NCBI GenBank assembly: GCA_964384255.1
Contig: CAYLKH010000042.1
Location: 1 to 19,781 of the forward strand
DNA: 19,781 nt
Source of the DNA: SIG469 sp964384255
GTDB lineage: Bacteria > Bacillota > Clostridia > Oscillospirales > Oscillospiraceae
Direction of reading: 5' to 3'
Shown: in pieces, positions 1-7,147 of the stretch
Layout of the letters: the number at the start of each line of letters is the position of its first letter
Position numbering within the stretch: position 1 is the first letter of the stretch
The notes under the pieces: model-generated
Databases searched by the model: none
What the model saw: the letters and a program-made list of their open reading frames with translations, nothing else
Told to the model about the DNA's origin: nothing
Program-made: the position numbers and the translations under genes

Positions 1-1494
1 AGCCCCGTTGTTGTGGTCATGGGTCATGTTGACCACGGCAAGACCTCTCTGCTGGATAAGATACGTTCTGCCAGTGTCGCTCTGGGCGAGGCAGGCGGCA
101 TAACCCAGCATATCGGCGCTTACCGCGTTGAGATCAACGGCAGCCCCATCACTTTCCTGGATACTCCCGGCCACGAAGCCTTTACCTCCATGCGCGCCCG
201 CGGCGCAATGGTCACCGATATCGCCATTCTTGTGGTCGCCGCTGACGACGGCATTATGCCCCAGACCGTTGAGGCTATCAACCACGCCAAAGCCGCCAAC
301 ATCCCCATCGTTGTGGCTATCAACAAAATGGATAAGGTGGGCGCAAACCCCGATCGCATCAAGCAGCAGATCACCGAATATGAGCTGGTGCCTGAAGAAT
401 GGGGCGGCGACACCATTATGTGTCCCATCTCCGCCAAAACCGGCGAAGGTATCGAAAACCTGCTGGAAAACCTGGTCCTGCTGGCCGAGATGCAGGAGCT
501 TAAGGCTAACCCCAACCGCAGCGCCAGAGGCGCCGTTATCGAAGCCCGTCTGGACAAGGGTCGCGGCCCCGTTGCCACGCTGCTGGTCCAGAACGGCACC
601 CTGAATCAGGGCGATATCATTATCGCCGGGACCGCTGTGGGCCGTGTTCGTGCCATGACCGACGACAAGGGTAACAAGGTCAAAACCGCCGGTCCTTCCG
701 TACCTGTTGAGATAACCGGTATGGGCGAGGTACCCATGGCTGGTGACTCCTTCTACGCCGTTGAAGACGAGCGCATGGCCCGTGAGCTGGTTGAACAACG
801 CAAGACCGAGGCTAAGGAAACCGCCGCCAACGCCAACCGCCGCGTAACTCTTGACGACCTGTTCGCCCACATCAAGGAAGGCGAAATGAAGGAACTGAAC
901 ATCATCGTCAAGGCTGACGTTCAGGGTTCTGCCGAGGCGGTCAAGGCTTCGCTGGAAAAGATAAGCAACGAAGAAGTCCGGGTAAAGGTCATCCACAACG
1001 CTGTTGGCGCTATCAACGAATCAGACATCCTGCTGGCCTCTACCGCCAACGCCATTGTAGTAGGCTTCAACGTCCGGCCCGATTCTGCCGCCGCAGCCTC
1101 CGCTGCCCGCTCCGGCGTAGATATGAGAATGTACCGCGTAATTTACGACTGCATCAACGAGATCGAGGCCGCCATGAAGGGTATGCTGGATCCCAAGTTC
1201 CGCGAAGTGGTCACCGGTCACGCCGAGGTTCGCAAAACCTACAAGGTCAGCGGCATCGGCACCATCGCCGGCTGCTACGTTAAAGACGGCACCATCAACC
1301 GCAGCGAAGGCGTTCGCGTGGTTCGTGATGGTATCGTTATCCACGAAGGCGAGCTGGCTTCCCTCCGCCGCTTTAAGGACGACGTTAAGGAAGTCGCCAG
1401 CGGATACGAATGCGGTATGAGCATCGAAAAATATAACGACATCAAAGAAGGCGACATCTTTGAATGCTTCAAGATGGAGCAGATAAAAGAATAG
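1..1494 (+). CDS. infB: Translation initiation factor IF-2, C-terminal part (5' end outside window)
   Basis: IF-2 is the GTPase that places initiator fMet-tRNA on the 30S subunit and promotes subunit joining. The reading frame is open from base 1 and yields 497 residues, beginning just before the G domain. Visible motifs, counted from the first codon, are G1 GHVDHGKT (8-15), G2 GGITQHIGA (32-40), G3 DTPGH (54-58), G4 NKMD (108-111) and G5 SAK (144-146). Beta-barrel domain II, domain III and the C-terminal fMet-tRNA-binding domain follow. The variable N-terminal region and the true start lie outside the window. The gene ends in TAG immediately followed by TAA. rbfA follows on the same strand, but 318 bp away because a repeat element fills the gap. 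Identification is very secure. Confidence 0.98.
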   Translation, partial: SPVVVVMGHVDHGKTSLLDKIRSASVALGEAGGITQHIGAYRVEINGSPITFLDTPGHEAFTSMRARGAMVTDIAILVVAADDGIMPQTVEAINHAKAANIPIVVAINKMDKVGANPDRIKQQITEYELVPEEWGGDTIMCPISAKTGEGIENLLENLVLLAEMQELKANPNRSARGAVIEARLDKGRGPVATLLVQNGTLNQGDIIIAGTAVGRVRAMTDDKGNKVKTAGPSVPVEITGMGEVPMAGDSFYAVEDERMARELVEQRKTEAKETAANANRRVTLDDLFAHIKEGEMKELNIIVKADVQGSAEAVKASLEKISNEEVRVKVIHNAVGAINESDILLASTANAIVVGFNVRPDSAAAASAARSGVDMRMYRVIYDCINEIEAAMKGMLDPKFREVVTGHAEVRKTYKVSGIGTIAGCYVKDGTINRSEGVRVVRDGIVIHEGELASLRRFKDDVKEVASGYECGMSIEKYNDIKEGDIFECFKMEQIKE

Positions 1495-1496
1495 TA

Positions 1497-1799
1497 AATC
1501 AGGGGTTAGGATTTAGGGATTAGGTAACCGATGATTAAATCGGGGATGAATTCTGGGCGAGGGGATTTTTCGTTATACAACTGGAATCGACGCAGGAATA
1601 CTTTGTGTATTTTAAGGAGATTCCGGGCAGTAGAACGTAAAATCTCCCGGCCATAATTTATTCAGGATTTAATCAGCGGTTACTTAGGGATTAGTGTCCA
1701 ATGGGGCGGCAATTGCGAATTATCTGAACGCTCAGATGTTTTCAACAGTCTTCCCAAACGTATCCCTGGATCCTAAATCCTAACCTCTAACCCCTGAAT
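1497..1799. repeat. Intergenic palindromic element, copy 1, with telomere-like 7-mer ends
   Basis: This 318-bp gap holds no convincing gene. It begins right after the infB stop with a G-rich end built from TTAGG-type 7-mers (1501-1524) and closes with the inverted C-rich form, CCTAAATCCTAACC and similar (1772-1795), a few bases before the rbfA ribosome binding site GGAGG (1801-1805). Inside lies an imperfect palindrome, 1525-1682. TAACCG at 1525 pairs with CGGTTA at 1677-1682, the arms run through about 75 bp, and the tip is AATAC-TTTGT-GTATT (1597-1611). Bases 1521-1689 match 5015-5183 at the same length with about 15 substitutions by eye and no gaps. The non-palindromic 1690-1760 part is more divergent. 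I know no named family for it; a MITE-like or structured-RNA repeat is possible. Confidence 0.85.
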
Positions 1800-1812
1800 T
1801 GGAGGTTTTGCC

Positions 1813-2166
1813 ATGGCTTCAAACAGAAGCGGAAGAATAAACGAAGAAATACGCAGAGAGCTGTCTGAGCTTTTGCGCGAGATGAAAGATCCCCGCATGA
1901 GCAGAGGACTGGTCACCATAACCGGAGTTAATGCCACAGGCGACCTTAAATATTGCAAGGTCCATATCAGCGTGTTTAACAAAGAAGACGAAAAGGAGAT
2001 CATGAAGGTGCTTAAAAACGCATCGGGTTTCCTGCGTCGTGAGCTGGGCAGCCGTCTGCGGCTGAGGAACACGCCCGAACTCATTTTCCAGGCTGATGAT
2101 TCCATCGTCCGCGGCACCCGGGTGATCGAAATGATCGAAGGGCTTGACAGCCAGGAGGATCTGTAA
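1813..2166 (+). CDS. rbfA: 30S ribosome-binding factor A
   Basis: RbfA is a small KH-fold protein that binds immature 30S subunits and helps mature the 5' end of 16S rRNA; it matters most in the cold. The 117-residue product has the usual length. It starts with the family pattern MASNRSGRINEEIRREL and contains the KDPR segment followed by the VTITGV strand. The start is supported by GGAGG at 1801-1805, seven bases before ATG. Its stop TAA overlaps the ATG of nrnA by one base, so the two are translationally coupled. The order infB-rbfA-nrnA is classical, but here the repeat element separates infB from rbfA. Confidence 0.97.
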   Translation: MASNRSGRINEEIRRELSELLREMKDPRMSRGLVTITGVNATGDLKYCKVHISVFNKEDEKEIMKVLKNASGFLRRELGSRLRLRNTPELIFQADDSIVRGTRVIEMIEGLDSQEDL

Positions 2167-3113
2167 TGGAGCTTAAAAAAGCTGCGGATATGCTCCGGAG
2201 CATGGACAATGTGCTGGTCATAACCCATGTCCGGCCCGACGGCGATACTATCGGCTGTGCCGCCGCCCTTTGCCGCTGCCTTAGACTGATGGGCAAAACT
2301 GCCGCTATTTTGAACAACCCTGACTTTACGCCGAAATACGAACCATATTTTGGCGGTCTTATGGCTGACGACGGTTTTGAACCCCACAGCGTGGTTTCGG
2401 TGGACTGTGCCAGCGCCGGTATGCTGTGCGTCGGAGCGGAAAAGTATTTGGGACGGATCGACCTTGCTATCGACCACCACGGCTCTCACGAGCCTTACGC
2501 CGCCGAAACCTGGGTCGACTCCTCAGCCGCTGCCTGCGGAGAGATGGTATTGAGTCTTGTTAAGCTGCTTCTGGGCAATATTCCCGGCAAATGCGCCGAT
2601 GCCCTGTATCTGGCCATAAGCACCGACACCGGCTGCTTCCAGTACAGCAACACCACTGCCAACACCCTTATGGCGGCAGCTGAGCTCAAGTCTGCGGGAG
2701 TTGACACTTATGCCATCAACAAGGTCATGTTCGGCACCAAAAGCCTTGCCCGGCTAAAGCTGGAAAGCCTGCTGACCGCCGGGATGGAGATGCATTCCCA
2801 TGGTCGGGTGTGTGTCATGACCCTCACCCGACAGATGATGGAGCAGACCGGCGCCACCGACGACGATATCGACGATATTGCCGGATTCCCCCGGGTGGTA
2901 GAAGGGGTTGAGATAGGCGTTATGGTCCGGGAGCTTGAGGGCGGCAAATCGAAATGCAGCCTGCGCAGTGCCGGTAAAGCCAATTCGTCAGACATTTGCG
3001 CCCGACTGGGCGGCGGCGGCCATCCCGGCGCTGCCGGAGCCAGCTGGGACGGAAGCTACCTTGAGCTGAAAACCCTTATCCTCAAAGCTATCGCGGATTC
3101 CCTGTCAGACTGA
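2166..3113 (+). CDS. nrnA: DHH-family bifunctional oligoribonuclease / PAP phosphatase
   Basis: NrnA degrades 2-5 nt RNAs left by other RNases and hydrolyses 3'-phosphoadenosine-5'-phosphate to AMP. The 315-residue protein has the N-terminal DHH catalytic domain with metal-binding motifs HVRPDGD (21-27), VSVDCAS near 78-83, DHH (103-105) and STDTG (152-156), and a C-terminal DHHA1 domain with the glycine-rich substrate motif GGGGHPGAAG (282-291). The length is typical. The ribosome binding site AGGAGG (2153-2158) lies inside rbfA, and the start overlaps the rbfA stop (TAATG). In many Firmicutes this gene is followed directly by truB-ribF; here it is followed by a terminator and oppositely oriented genes. 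Confidence 0.95.
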   Translation: MELKKAADMLRSMDNVLVITHVRPDGDTIGCAAALCRCLRLMGKTAAILNNPDFTPKYEPYFGGLMADDGFEPHSVVSVDCASAGMLCVGAEKYLGRIDLAIDHHGSHEPYAAETWVDSSAAACGEMVLSLVKLLLGNIPGKCADALYLAISTDTGCFQYSNTTANTLMAAAELKSAGVDTYAINKVMFGTKSLARLKLESLLTAGMEMHSHGRVCVMTLTRQMMEQTGATDDDIDDIAGFPRVVEGVEIGVMVRELEGGKSKCSLRSAGKANSSDICARLGGGGHPGAAGASWDGSYLELKTLILKAIADSLSD

Positions 3114-3139
3114 TCTGCCATAAGTCAGCTTGAATCAAC

Positions 3140-3154
3140 CTGTAGCCAAAGGTA
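3140..3154 (+). repeat. Short intergenic motif CTGTAG(A/C)CAA(A/G)GGT, occurrence 1
   Basis: CTGTAGCCAAAGGTA lies downstream of nrnA. Close relatives occur at 7054-7068 (with an inverted partner at 7075-7086) and on the opposite strand at 15227-15240. All are intergenic. It may be a fragment of a short dispersed repeat; no function is evident. Confidence 0.4.
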
Positions 3155-3183
3155 TAAAGTATTCAAACCGAAGCCGACATAAT

Positions 3184-3252
3184 AAAAACCTCCCTGCCGC
3201 ACGGAAAGCGTTTGCGTCCTGCAAACATGATCCTTACGGCAGGGAGGTTTTT
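3184..3252. terminator. Bidirectional terminator between convergent nrnA and PFL-family genes
   Basis: AAAAACCTCCCTGCCG (3184-3199) pairs perfectly with CGGCAGGGAGGTTTTT (3237-3252), a 16-bp stem counting the A/T ends. The 37-nt loop holds a second hairpin, GTTTGC-GTCCT-GCAAAC (3210-3226). An A tract on one side and a T tract on the other let it act as an intrinsic terminator for both converging transcripts. Confidence 0.88.
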
Positions 3253-3319
3253 TTATCAGCTGTTATTAAATTCGCCAGATCGTTATTACCGGGGTAACCG
3301 GCGCTCTGACGGCGGTTGC

Positions 3320-4678
3320 CTAGTTTTTCAGGCTCTGCATGGGAGCCGGGACCCGGCCACCCCGGGCGATGAAGTCCCGGGAGCTTTCGGGATGGAGCGG
3401 GATAATAGGTGCGCTGCCCAGCAGGCCGCCAAATTCTACCGTGTCGCCAACTGATTTGCCGGGAGCGGGTATGACCCTGACGGCGGTGGTCTTATTGTTG
3501 ACCATACCGATGGCCGCTTCGTCAGCGATTATGGCGGATATGGTCTCCGCCGGGGTGTCGCCGGGAACGGCTATCATGTCAAGGCCCACGGAGCAGACAC
3601 AGGTCATGGCCTCAAGCTTATCCAGAGTAAGCACCCCGGAGGATGCGGCAGCTATCATGCCCTCGTCCTCGCTGACGGGGATAAATGCGCCGGAAAGGCC
3701 GCCAACATGGCCCGAAGCCATCAGGCCGCCCTTTTTGACAGCGTCGTTAAGCAGCGCCAGAGCCGCGGTGGTACCATGGGTCCCGCAGACCTCAAGACCC
3801 ATTTCTTCAAGTATCCGGGCCACGCTGTCCCCCCGTTCGGGGGTCGGAGCCAGAGATAGGTCTACCACGCCAAAGGGTACGTCCAGGCGGCGGGATGCCT
3901 CCTGAGCCACCAGCTGTCCCATTCGGGTTATCTGGAAAGCAGTCTTTTTGATAGTTTCGGCCACAACGTCGAAACTTTCGCCCTTAACGGCCTTAAGCGC
4001 ATTGTGGACAACGCCGGGGCCGGAAACTCCAACATTGATAACGCACTCCGGCTCGCCTACGCCGTGGAAGGCTCCGGCCATAAAGGGATTGTCCTCAACA
4101 GCATTGGCAAAAACCACCAGCTTGGCGCAGCCGATACCGTCTTTGTCAGCGGTCTGTCCGGCGGTTTCTACAATGGTTTTGCCCATAAGGGCGACAGCGT
4201 CCATATTGATGCCCGCCTTGGTGGTGGCCACGTTTACCGATGAGCATACCAGCTCGGTTGCGGACAGGGCGCTGGGGATAGACGCTATAAGTCGGCGGTC
4301 GCTGTCGGTAAAGCCCTTGTGGACCAGAGCGGAAAAGCCGCCGATAAAGTTGACCCCGCAGTCCCTGGCGGCCCGGTCCATGGCAGCGGCGATGGGAGTA
4401 TAGTCGGATTCATGGCAGGCGGCGGCCACCATGGCGATGGGGGTAACGGATATGCGCTTGTTGACAATGGGTATGCCAAATTCGGATTCGATATCGCAGC
4501 CAGTCTCAACCAGCTTTTCGGCCCGGCGCATGATCTTGTCATAAACCCGGTCGGCGCAGGTCGCTACACTGCTGTGGGCGCAATCCAGCAGGGAAATGCC
4601 CATGGTTATGGTACGCACGTCAAGATGGAGATGGTCGATCATCTCAACAGTGCGGAGTATATCCTTATGACTTATCAT
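3320..4678 (-). CDS. PFL-family protein (UPF0210 / DUF711)
   Basis: The 452-residue protein matches the conserved UPF0210 family, named for resemblance to pyruvate formate-lyase. Its biochemical role has not been settled to my knowledge. Family hallmarks are the start MISHKDILRTVEMI, the TITMGISLLDC strand (24-33), the FANAVEDNPFMAGAFHG segment (190-206) and the glycine-rich VGVSGPGVV (216-224). Length is normal for the family. The start is supported by AAAGGAG upstream (complement of about 4685-4691). It lies 27 bp downstream of the ACT-domain gene, and the two are almost certainly co-transcribed; this pairing is widely conserved and suggests the ACT protein senses a small ligand for it. The transcript ends at the bidirectional terminator 3184-3252. 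Confidence 0.93.
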   Translation of the reverse strand: MISHKDILRTVEMIDHLHLDVRTITMGISLLDCAHSSVATCADRVYDKIMRRAEKLVETGCDIESEFGIPIVNKRISVTPIAMVAAACHESDYTPIAAAMDRAARDCGVNFIGGFSALVHKGFTDSDRRLIASIPSALSATELVCSSVNVATTKAGINMDAVALMGKTIVETAGQTADKDGIGCAKLVVFANAVEDNPFMAGAFHGVGEPECVINVGVSGPGVVHNALKAVKGESFDVVAETIKKTAFQITRMGQLVAQEASRRLDVPFGVVDLSLAPTPERGDSVARILEEMGLEVCGTHGTTAALALLNDAVKKGGLMASGHVGGLSGAFIPVSEDEGMIAAASSGVLTLDKLEAMTCVCSVGLDMIAVPGDTPAETISAIIADEAAIGMVNNKTTAVRVIPAPGKSVGDTVEFGGLLGSAPIIPLHPESSRDFIARGGRVPAPMQSLKN

Positions 4679-4705
4679 AATTTAGCTCCTTTCCCGACCG
4701 GTAGC

Positions 4706-4975
4706 TCACACCTGATACATGGCGGTGAAGGTATCTTCCCGCTGGATGCGGAAGCTGACCTTCATCTGGTCGCCTTTTTCGTGGAGGGCCTGACGGACAT
4801 TTTCGAAGGAGTCTGTGGCATTAGTGGTGTCGACCACCATGGTCATGGTGAACAAACCGTCCATAACGGTCTGGCGGATGTCGAGAATATTGATATTCTT
4901 TGCAGCCAGGATCGTGCAGGCTTCGGCGATTATGCCGACCCGGTCCAGACCGACTACGGTTACTACTGCTCTCAT
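4706..4975 (-). CDS. ACT-domain protein (UPF0237)
   Basis: An 89-residue protein made of a single ACT domain. It opens with the beta strand MRAVVTVVGLDRVGIIA, including the GxDRxGI pattern (9-15) typical of ligand-binding ACT modules, and continues with the NINILDIRQTVMDGLFTM segment. Related stand-alone ACT proteins resemble half of the glycine-cleavage regulator GcvR, but here the conserved neighbour is the PFL-family gene 27 bp downstream. The start has AAAGGAGAT just upstream (complement of 4980-4988). The gap up to purF is filled by the second copy of the palindromic element. An amino-acid-sensing partner role is inferred, not shown. Confidence 0.92.
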   Translation of the reverse strand: MRAVVTVVGLDRVGIIAEACTILAAKNINILDIRQTVMDGLFTMTMVVDTTNATDSFENVRQALHEKGDQMKVSFRIQREDTFTAMYQV

Positions 4976-4990
4976 TGTTAATCTCCTTTT

Positions 4991-5277
4991 GTTTAGTGAT
5001 TAGAGATCAGGATTTAGGTAACCGATGATTAAATCAGGGATGAATTATGGGCAAGAGGATTTTTCGCTATGCAACTGGAATCGACGCAGGAATACTTTGT
5101 GTATTTCAAGGAGATTCCGGGCAGCAGAGCGGAAAATCATCCGGCCATAATTTGTTCATGATTTATTCAGCGGTTACTTAGGGGCTAGGGGAACGTAAAG
5201 GCAAGCGATTGCGAAGTATCTGCGCACAAACTTCCCTCTTACGTCCCTAAATCCTAAATCCTAACCCCTAAATCCTA
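4991..5277. repeat. Intergenic palindromic element, copy 2
   Basis: This 302-bp gap between purF and the ACT gene holds no convincing coding sequence. It is filled by the same element as 1497-1799, in the same orientation. The left end has TTAG-type 7-mers (4991-5018), close to the ACT-gene ribosome binding site. The right end CCTAAATCCTAAATCCTAAC (from about 5246) reaches the purF stop codon (5278-5280). The palindrome is 5019-5176, with TAACCG at 5019-5024 pairing with CGGTTA at 5171-5176. Relative to copy 1, three changes are compensatory across the stem (5056/5140, 5067/5129, 5071/5125). Orientation is opposite to the flanking genes' transcription, unlike copy 1. Confidence 0.85.
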
Positions 5278-6714
5278 TTACTTCGATTCGCTGATGCGCT
5301 TTTCAAACCGGCTCTGGCTGGAAGCGCTGGGTATCTCGGTGGGGTACTCGCCATTGAAGCAGGCAACGCAGAAGTTTTTGCAGTTGCCAACAGCGATTTT
5401 GGTAACAGCGTCCATGGAAAGATATCCAAGGGTATCGGCCCCGATGATCTTCGCTATCTCGTCAACGGAGTATTTGCAGGCAATAAGCTTGTCCTTGGAA
5501 TCGATGTCGGTGCCGTAATAGCAGGGGTTGAGGAAGGGCGGCGAGGAGATGCGCATATGGACCTCCCTGGCTCCCGCATCCCGGAGCATTTTTACAATAA
5601 GCTTACAGGTGGTGCCGCGAACGATGGAATCGTCCACCAGTACGACTCTTTTGCCCTTAACGGCGTGGGACAGGGCATTGAGCTTTATCCTAACCTTGTC
5701 TTCCCGGGATTTCTGGCCGGGGGAAATGAAGGTCCGGCCGATATATTTGTTTTTAATAAGGCCGATGCCATATGGTATCCCGGACTGGCGGGCAAAGCCC
5801 ATAGCAGCGTCAAGGCCGCTGTCCGGCGCACCGATGACTATATCTGCCTGAACAGGATGCTCAAGCGCCAGATAAGCTCCGGCCCTGAGCCGGGCCTCGT
5901 GGACAGAGCAGCCGTCCACCACAGAGTCGGGCCGGGCAAAATAGATATATTCAAAAACGCAGGGGCTGTGGGCCTTTCCGCAATGGTCGCGGATAGAGGT
6001 CACTCCGTCTGAGCCAAAAACAAGAATCTCTCCGGGGTCAAGGTCCCGGATAAGGGTCGCCCCCACGGAATCGAGGGCGCAGCTTTCGGAGGCGACGACA
6101 TATCGGCCGTCCCCGGTCTGGCCATAGCACAGGGGGCGGAAGCCGTTTTCGTCCCGGCAGGCGATGATTTTTGACGGGGACATGATAACCAGAGAATATG
6201 CGCCCTTAAGGCGGTTCATAGCCTGGTTAAGCGCCTGCTCGATAGAGGGTGCGGTAAGCCGTTCTTTAATAAGTACGCAGGCAATGACCTCTGCCTGGGA
6301 CCGGGTGTGGAAAAGAGAACCCTGCATTTCCAGCTCTTCCCGAAGCTCAACATAGTTGACCAGGCTACCGTTGTGACAAACGGCGATACGGCCCTTGATG
6401 TGGTTGGCGACGATGGGCTGAGCGTTGGCCCGGTCGCTGCCGTATTCGGTCCCGTAAAGCACATGGCCAACAGCCATGTTGCCGGTACCCAGGGAAGCCA
6501 TAACGTCGGGAGTAAACACATCGTTCACGATACCAACGTCCTTATAGGTTCGGAAAAGGCCGTCGTCTCCAACGCAGATACCGCAGCTTTCCTGGCCCCG
6601 ATGCTGGAGGGCGAAAAGACCGTAATAAGTGGTGGAAGCAACGTCGCTTTCAACAGGGGAATATACGCCAAACAGTCCGCATTCCTCATGGACCTTGTCG
6701 AAATCAAAGCTCAT
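5278..6714 (-). CDS. purF: Amidophosphoribosyltransferase (Fe-S type) with altered glutamine-binding residues
   Basis: PurF makes 5-phosphoribosylamine from PRPP and glutamine, the first step of purine synthesis. The 478-residue protein begins with an 11-residue propeptide before Cys12 (CGLFG), the N-terminal nucleophile after processing. The PRPP loop VVLVDDSIVRGTT (357-369) is intact. Cys252, Cys398, Cys449 and Cys452 match the four cluster ligands of the B. subtilis enzyme (4Fe-4S type). The oxyanion pair HNG (114-116) is present. However, the usual GHVRYxT reads GHVLYGT (Leu86 for Arg) and the usual TSDxE reads RSQAE (Gln140 for Asp); these two residues normally hold the glutamine carboxylate and amino groups. 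The gene stands alone, with no other pur genes nearby. RBS GGAAAGGAAG precedes the ATG. Confidence 0.93.
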   Translation of the reverse strand: MSFDFDKVHEECGLFGVYSPVESDVASTTYYGLFALQHRGQESCGICVGDDGLFRTYKDVGIVNDVFTPDVMASLGTGNMAVGHVLYGTEYGSDRANAQPIVANHIKGRIAVCHNGSLVNYVELREELEMQGSLFHTRSQAEVIACVLIKERLTAPSIEQALNQAMNRLKGAYSLVIMSPSKIIACRDENGFRPLCYGQTGDGRYVVASESCALDSVGATLIRDLDPGEILVFGSDGVTSIRDHCGKAHSPCVFEYIYFARPDSVVDGCSVHEARLRAGAYLALEHPVQADIVIGAPDSGLDAAMGFARQSGIPYGIGLIKNKYIGRTFISPGQKSREDKVRIKLNALSHAVKGKRVVLVDDSIVRGTTCKLIVKMLRDAGAREVHMRISSPPFLNPCYYGTDIDSKDKLIACKYSVDEIAKIIGADTLGYLSMDAVTKIAVGNCKNFCVACFNGEYPTEIPSASSQSRFEKRISESK

Positions 6715-6823
6715 CTGTAATTCTTCCTTTCCAAATTATGACGCGCAGCGTTTATCAGAATATTAATATCGGGCTTCCGGCGGCCGACGACCGGGCCGTT
6801 GGCCGCGCTGTCCTTTTGATACA

Positions 6824-6853
6824 ATATTACCATACCGCCGCGGCAATCCACAA
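6824..6853 (-). promoter_or_regulatory. Possible purF promoter
   Basis: On the minus strand TTGTGG (complement of 6848-6853) is followed after 18 bp by TAATAT (complement of 6824-6829) preceded by TGG, an extended -10. This would give a leader of about 100 nt before purF. The leader has a GC-rich inverted-repeat-like patch (about 6775-6810), but no purine riboswitch or PurR box that I can recognise. Confidence 0.4.
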
Positions 6854-6990
6854 GATACGAATTCATACAACATAAGAAAAAAGTTTTTGTTTTGATATGT
6901 CATTTTGACGAAATGGGTCCATCAGCCGCCGAAAAATGCTGTTTATCCGTCCCGGCAAGGACAATCGGCCACAGCAGGATAAGTTGACAA

Positions 6991-7019
6991 TTGCCTAATT
7001 TATGCCATGGTGATATAAT
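6991..7019 (+). promoter_or_regulatory. Promoter of the SLH surface-protein gene (extended -10)
   Basis: TGATATAAT (7011-7019) is an extended -10 with a perfect TATAAT. TTGCCT (6991-6996) lies 17 bp upstream as the -35. A better-looking TTGACA at 6984 is 24 bp away and is probably not used. This gives a leader of about 120 nt. The 433-bp intergenic stretch 6715-7147 holds this promoter, the probable purF promoter and the leader hairpin, and no gene. Confidence 0.65.
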
Positions 7020-7054
7020 CCATCATATAGCAGTCAGAGATAATATCTTCAGGC

Positions 7055-7086
7055 TGTAGACAAAGGTACGTAGGCCTTTGGCTACA
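7055..7086 (+). other. Leader hairpin upstream of SLH gene, containing the CTGTAG motif
   Basis: TGTAGACAAAGG (7055-7066) pairs with CCTTTGGCTACA (7075-7086) at 11 of 12 positions around an 8-nt loop. It sits in the predicted 5' leader, about 60 nt before the start codon, with no T tract. A further partial repeat, GAGATAATACCTTTGGC (7091-7107), follows. A role in mRNA stability is possible but inferred; the sequence is also an instance of the short motif seen at 3140 and 15227. Confidence 0.5.
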
Positions 7087-7147
7087 AGTTGAGATAATAC
7101 CTTTGGCCCGCATTTACCTGCACACCAAAAAATGAGGAGGAATTCAA

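Noticed and set aside
1501..1524. Telomere-like 7-mers as evidence of a chromosome or replicon end
   Set aside because: They occur three times, internally, as short inverted ends of intergenic elements, with housekeeping genes on both sides.
6715..6823. A purine riboswitch or similar in the purF leader
   Set aside because: The conserved purine-riboswitch loops and three-way-junction sequence are not visible; only a GC-rich patch is present.
6984..7019. TTGACA at 6984-6989 as the -35 of the SLH-gene promoter
   Set aside because: It is 24 bp from TATAAT; TTGCCT at 6991 gives the normal 17-bp spacing and the -10 is already extended.
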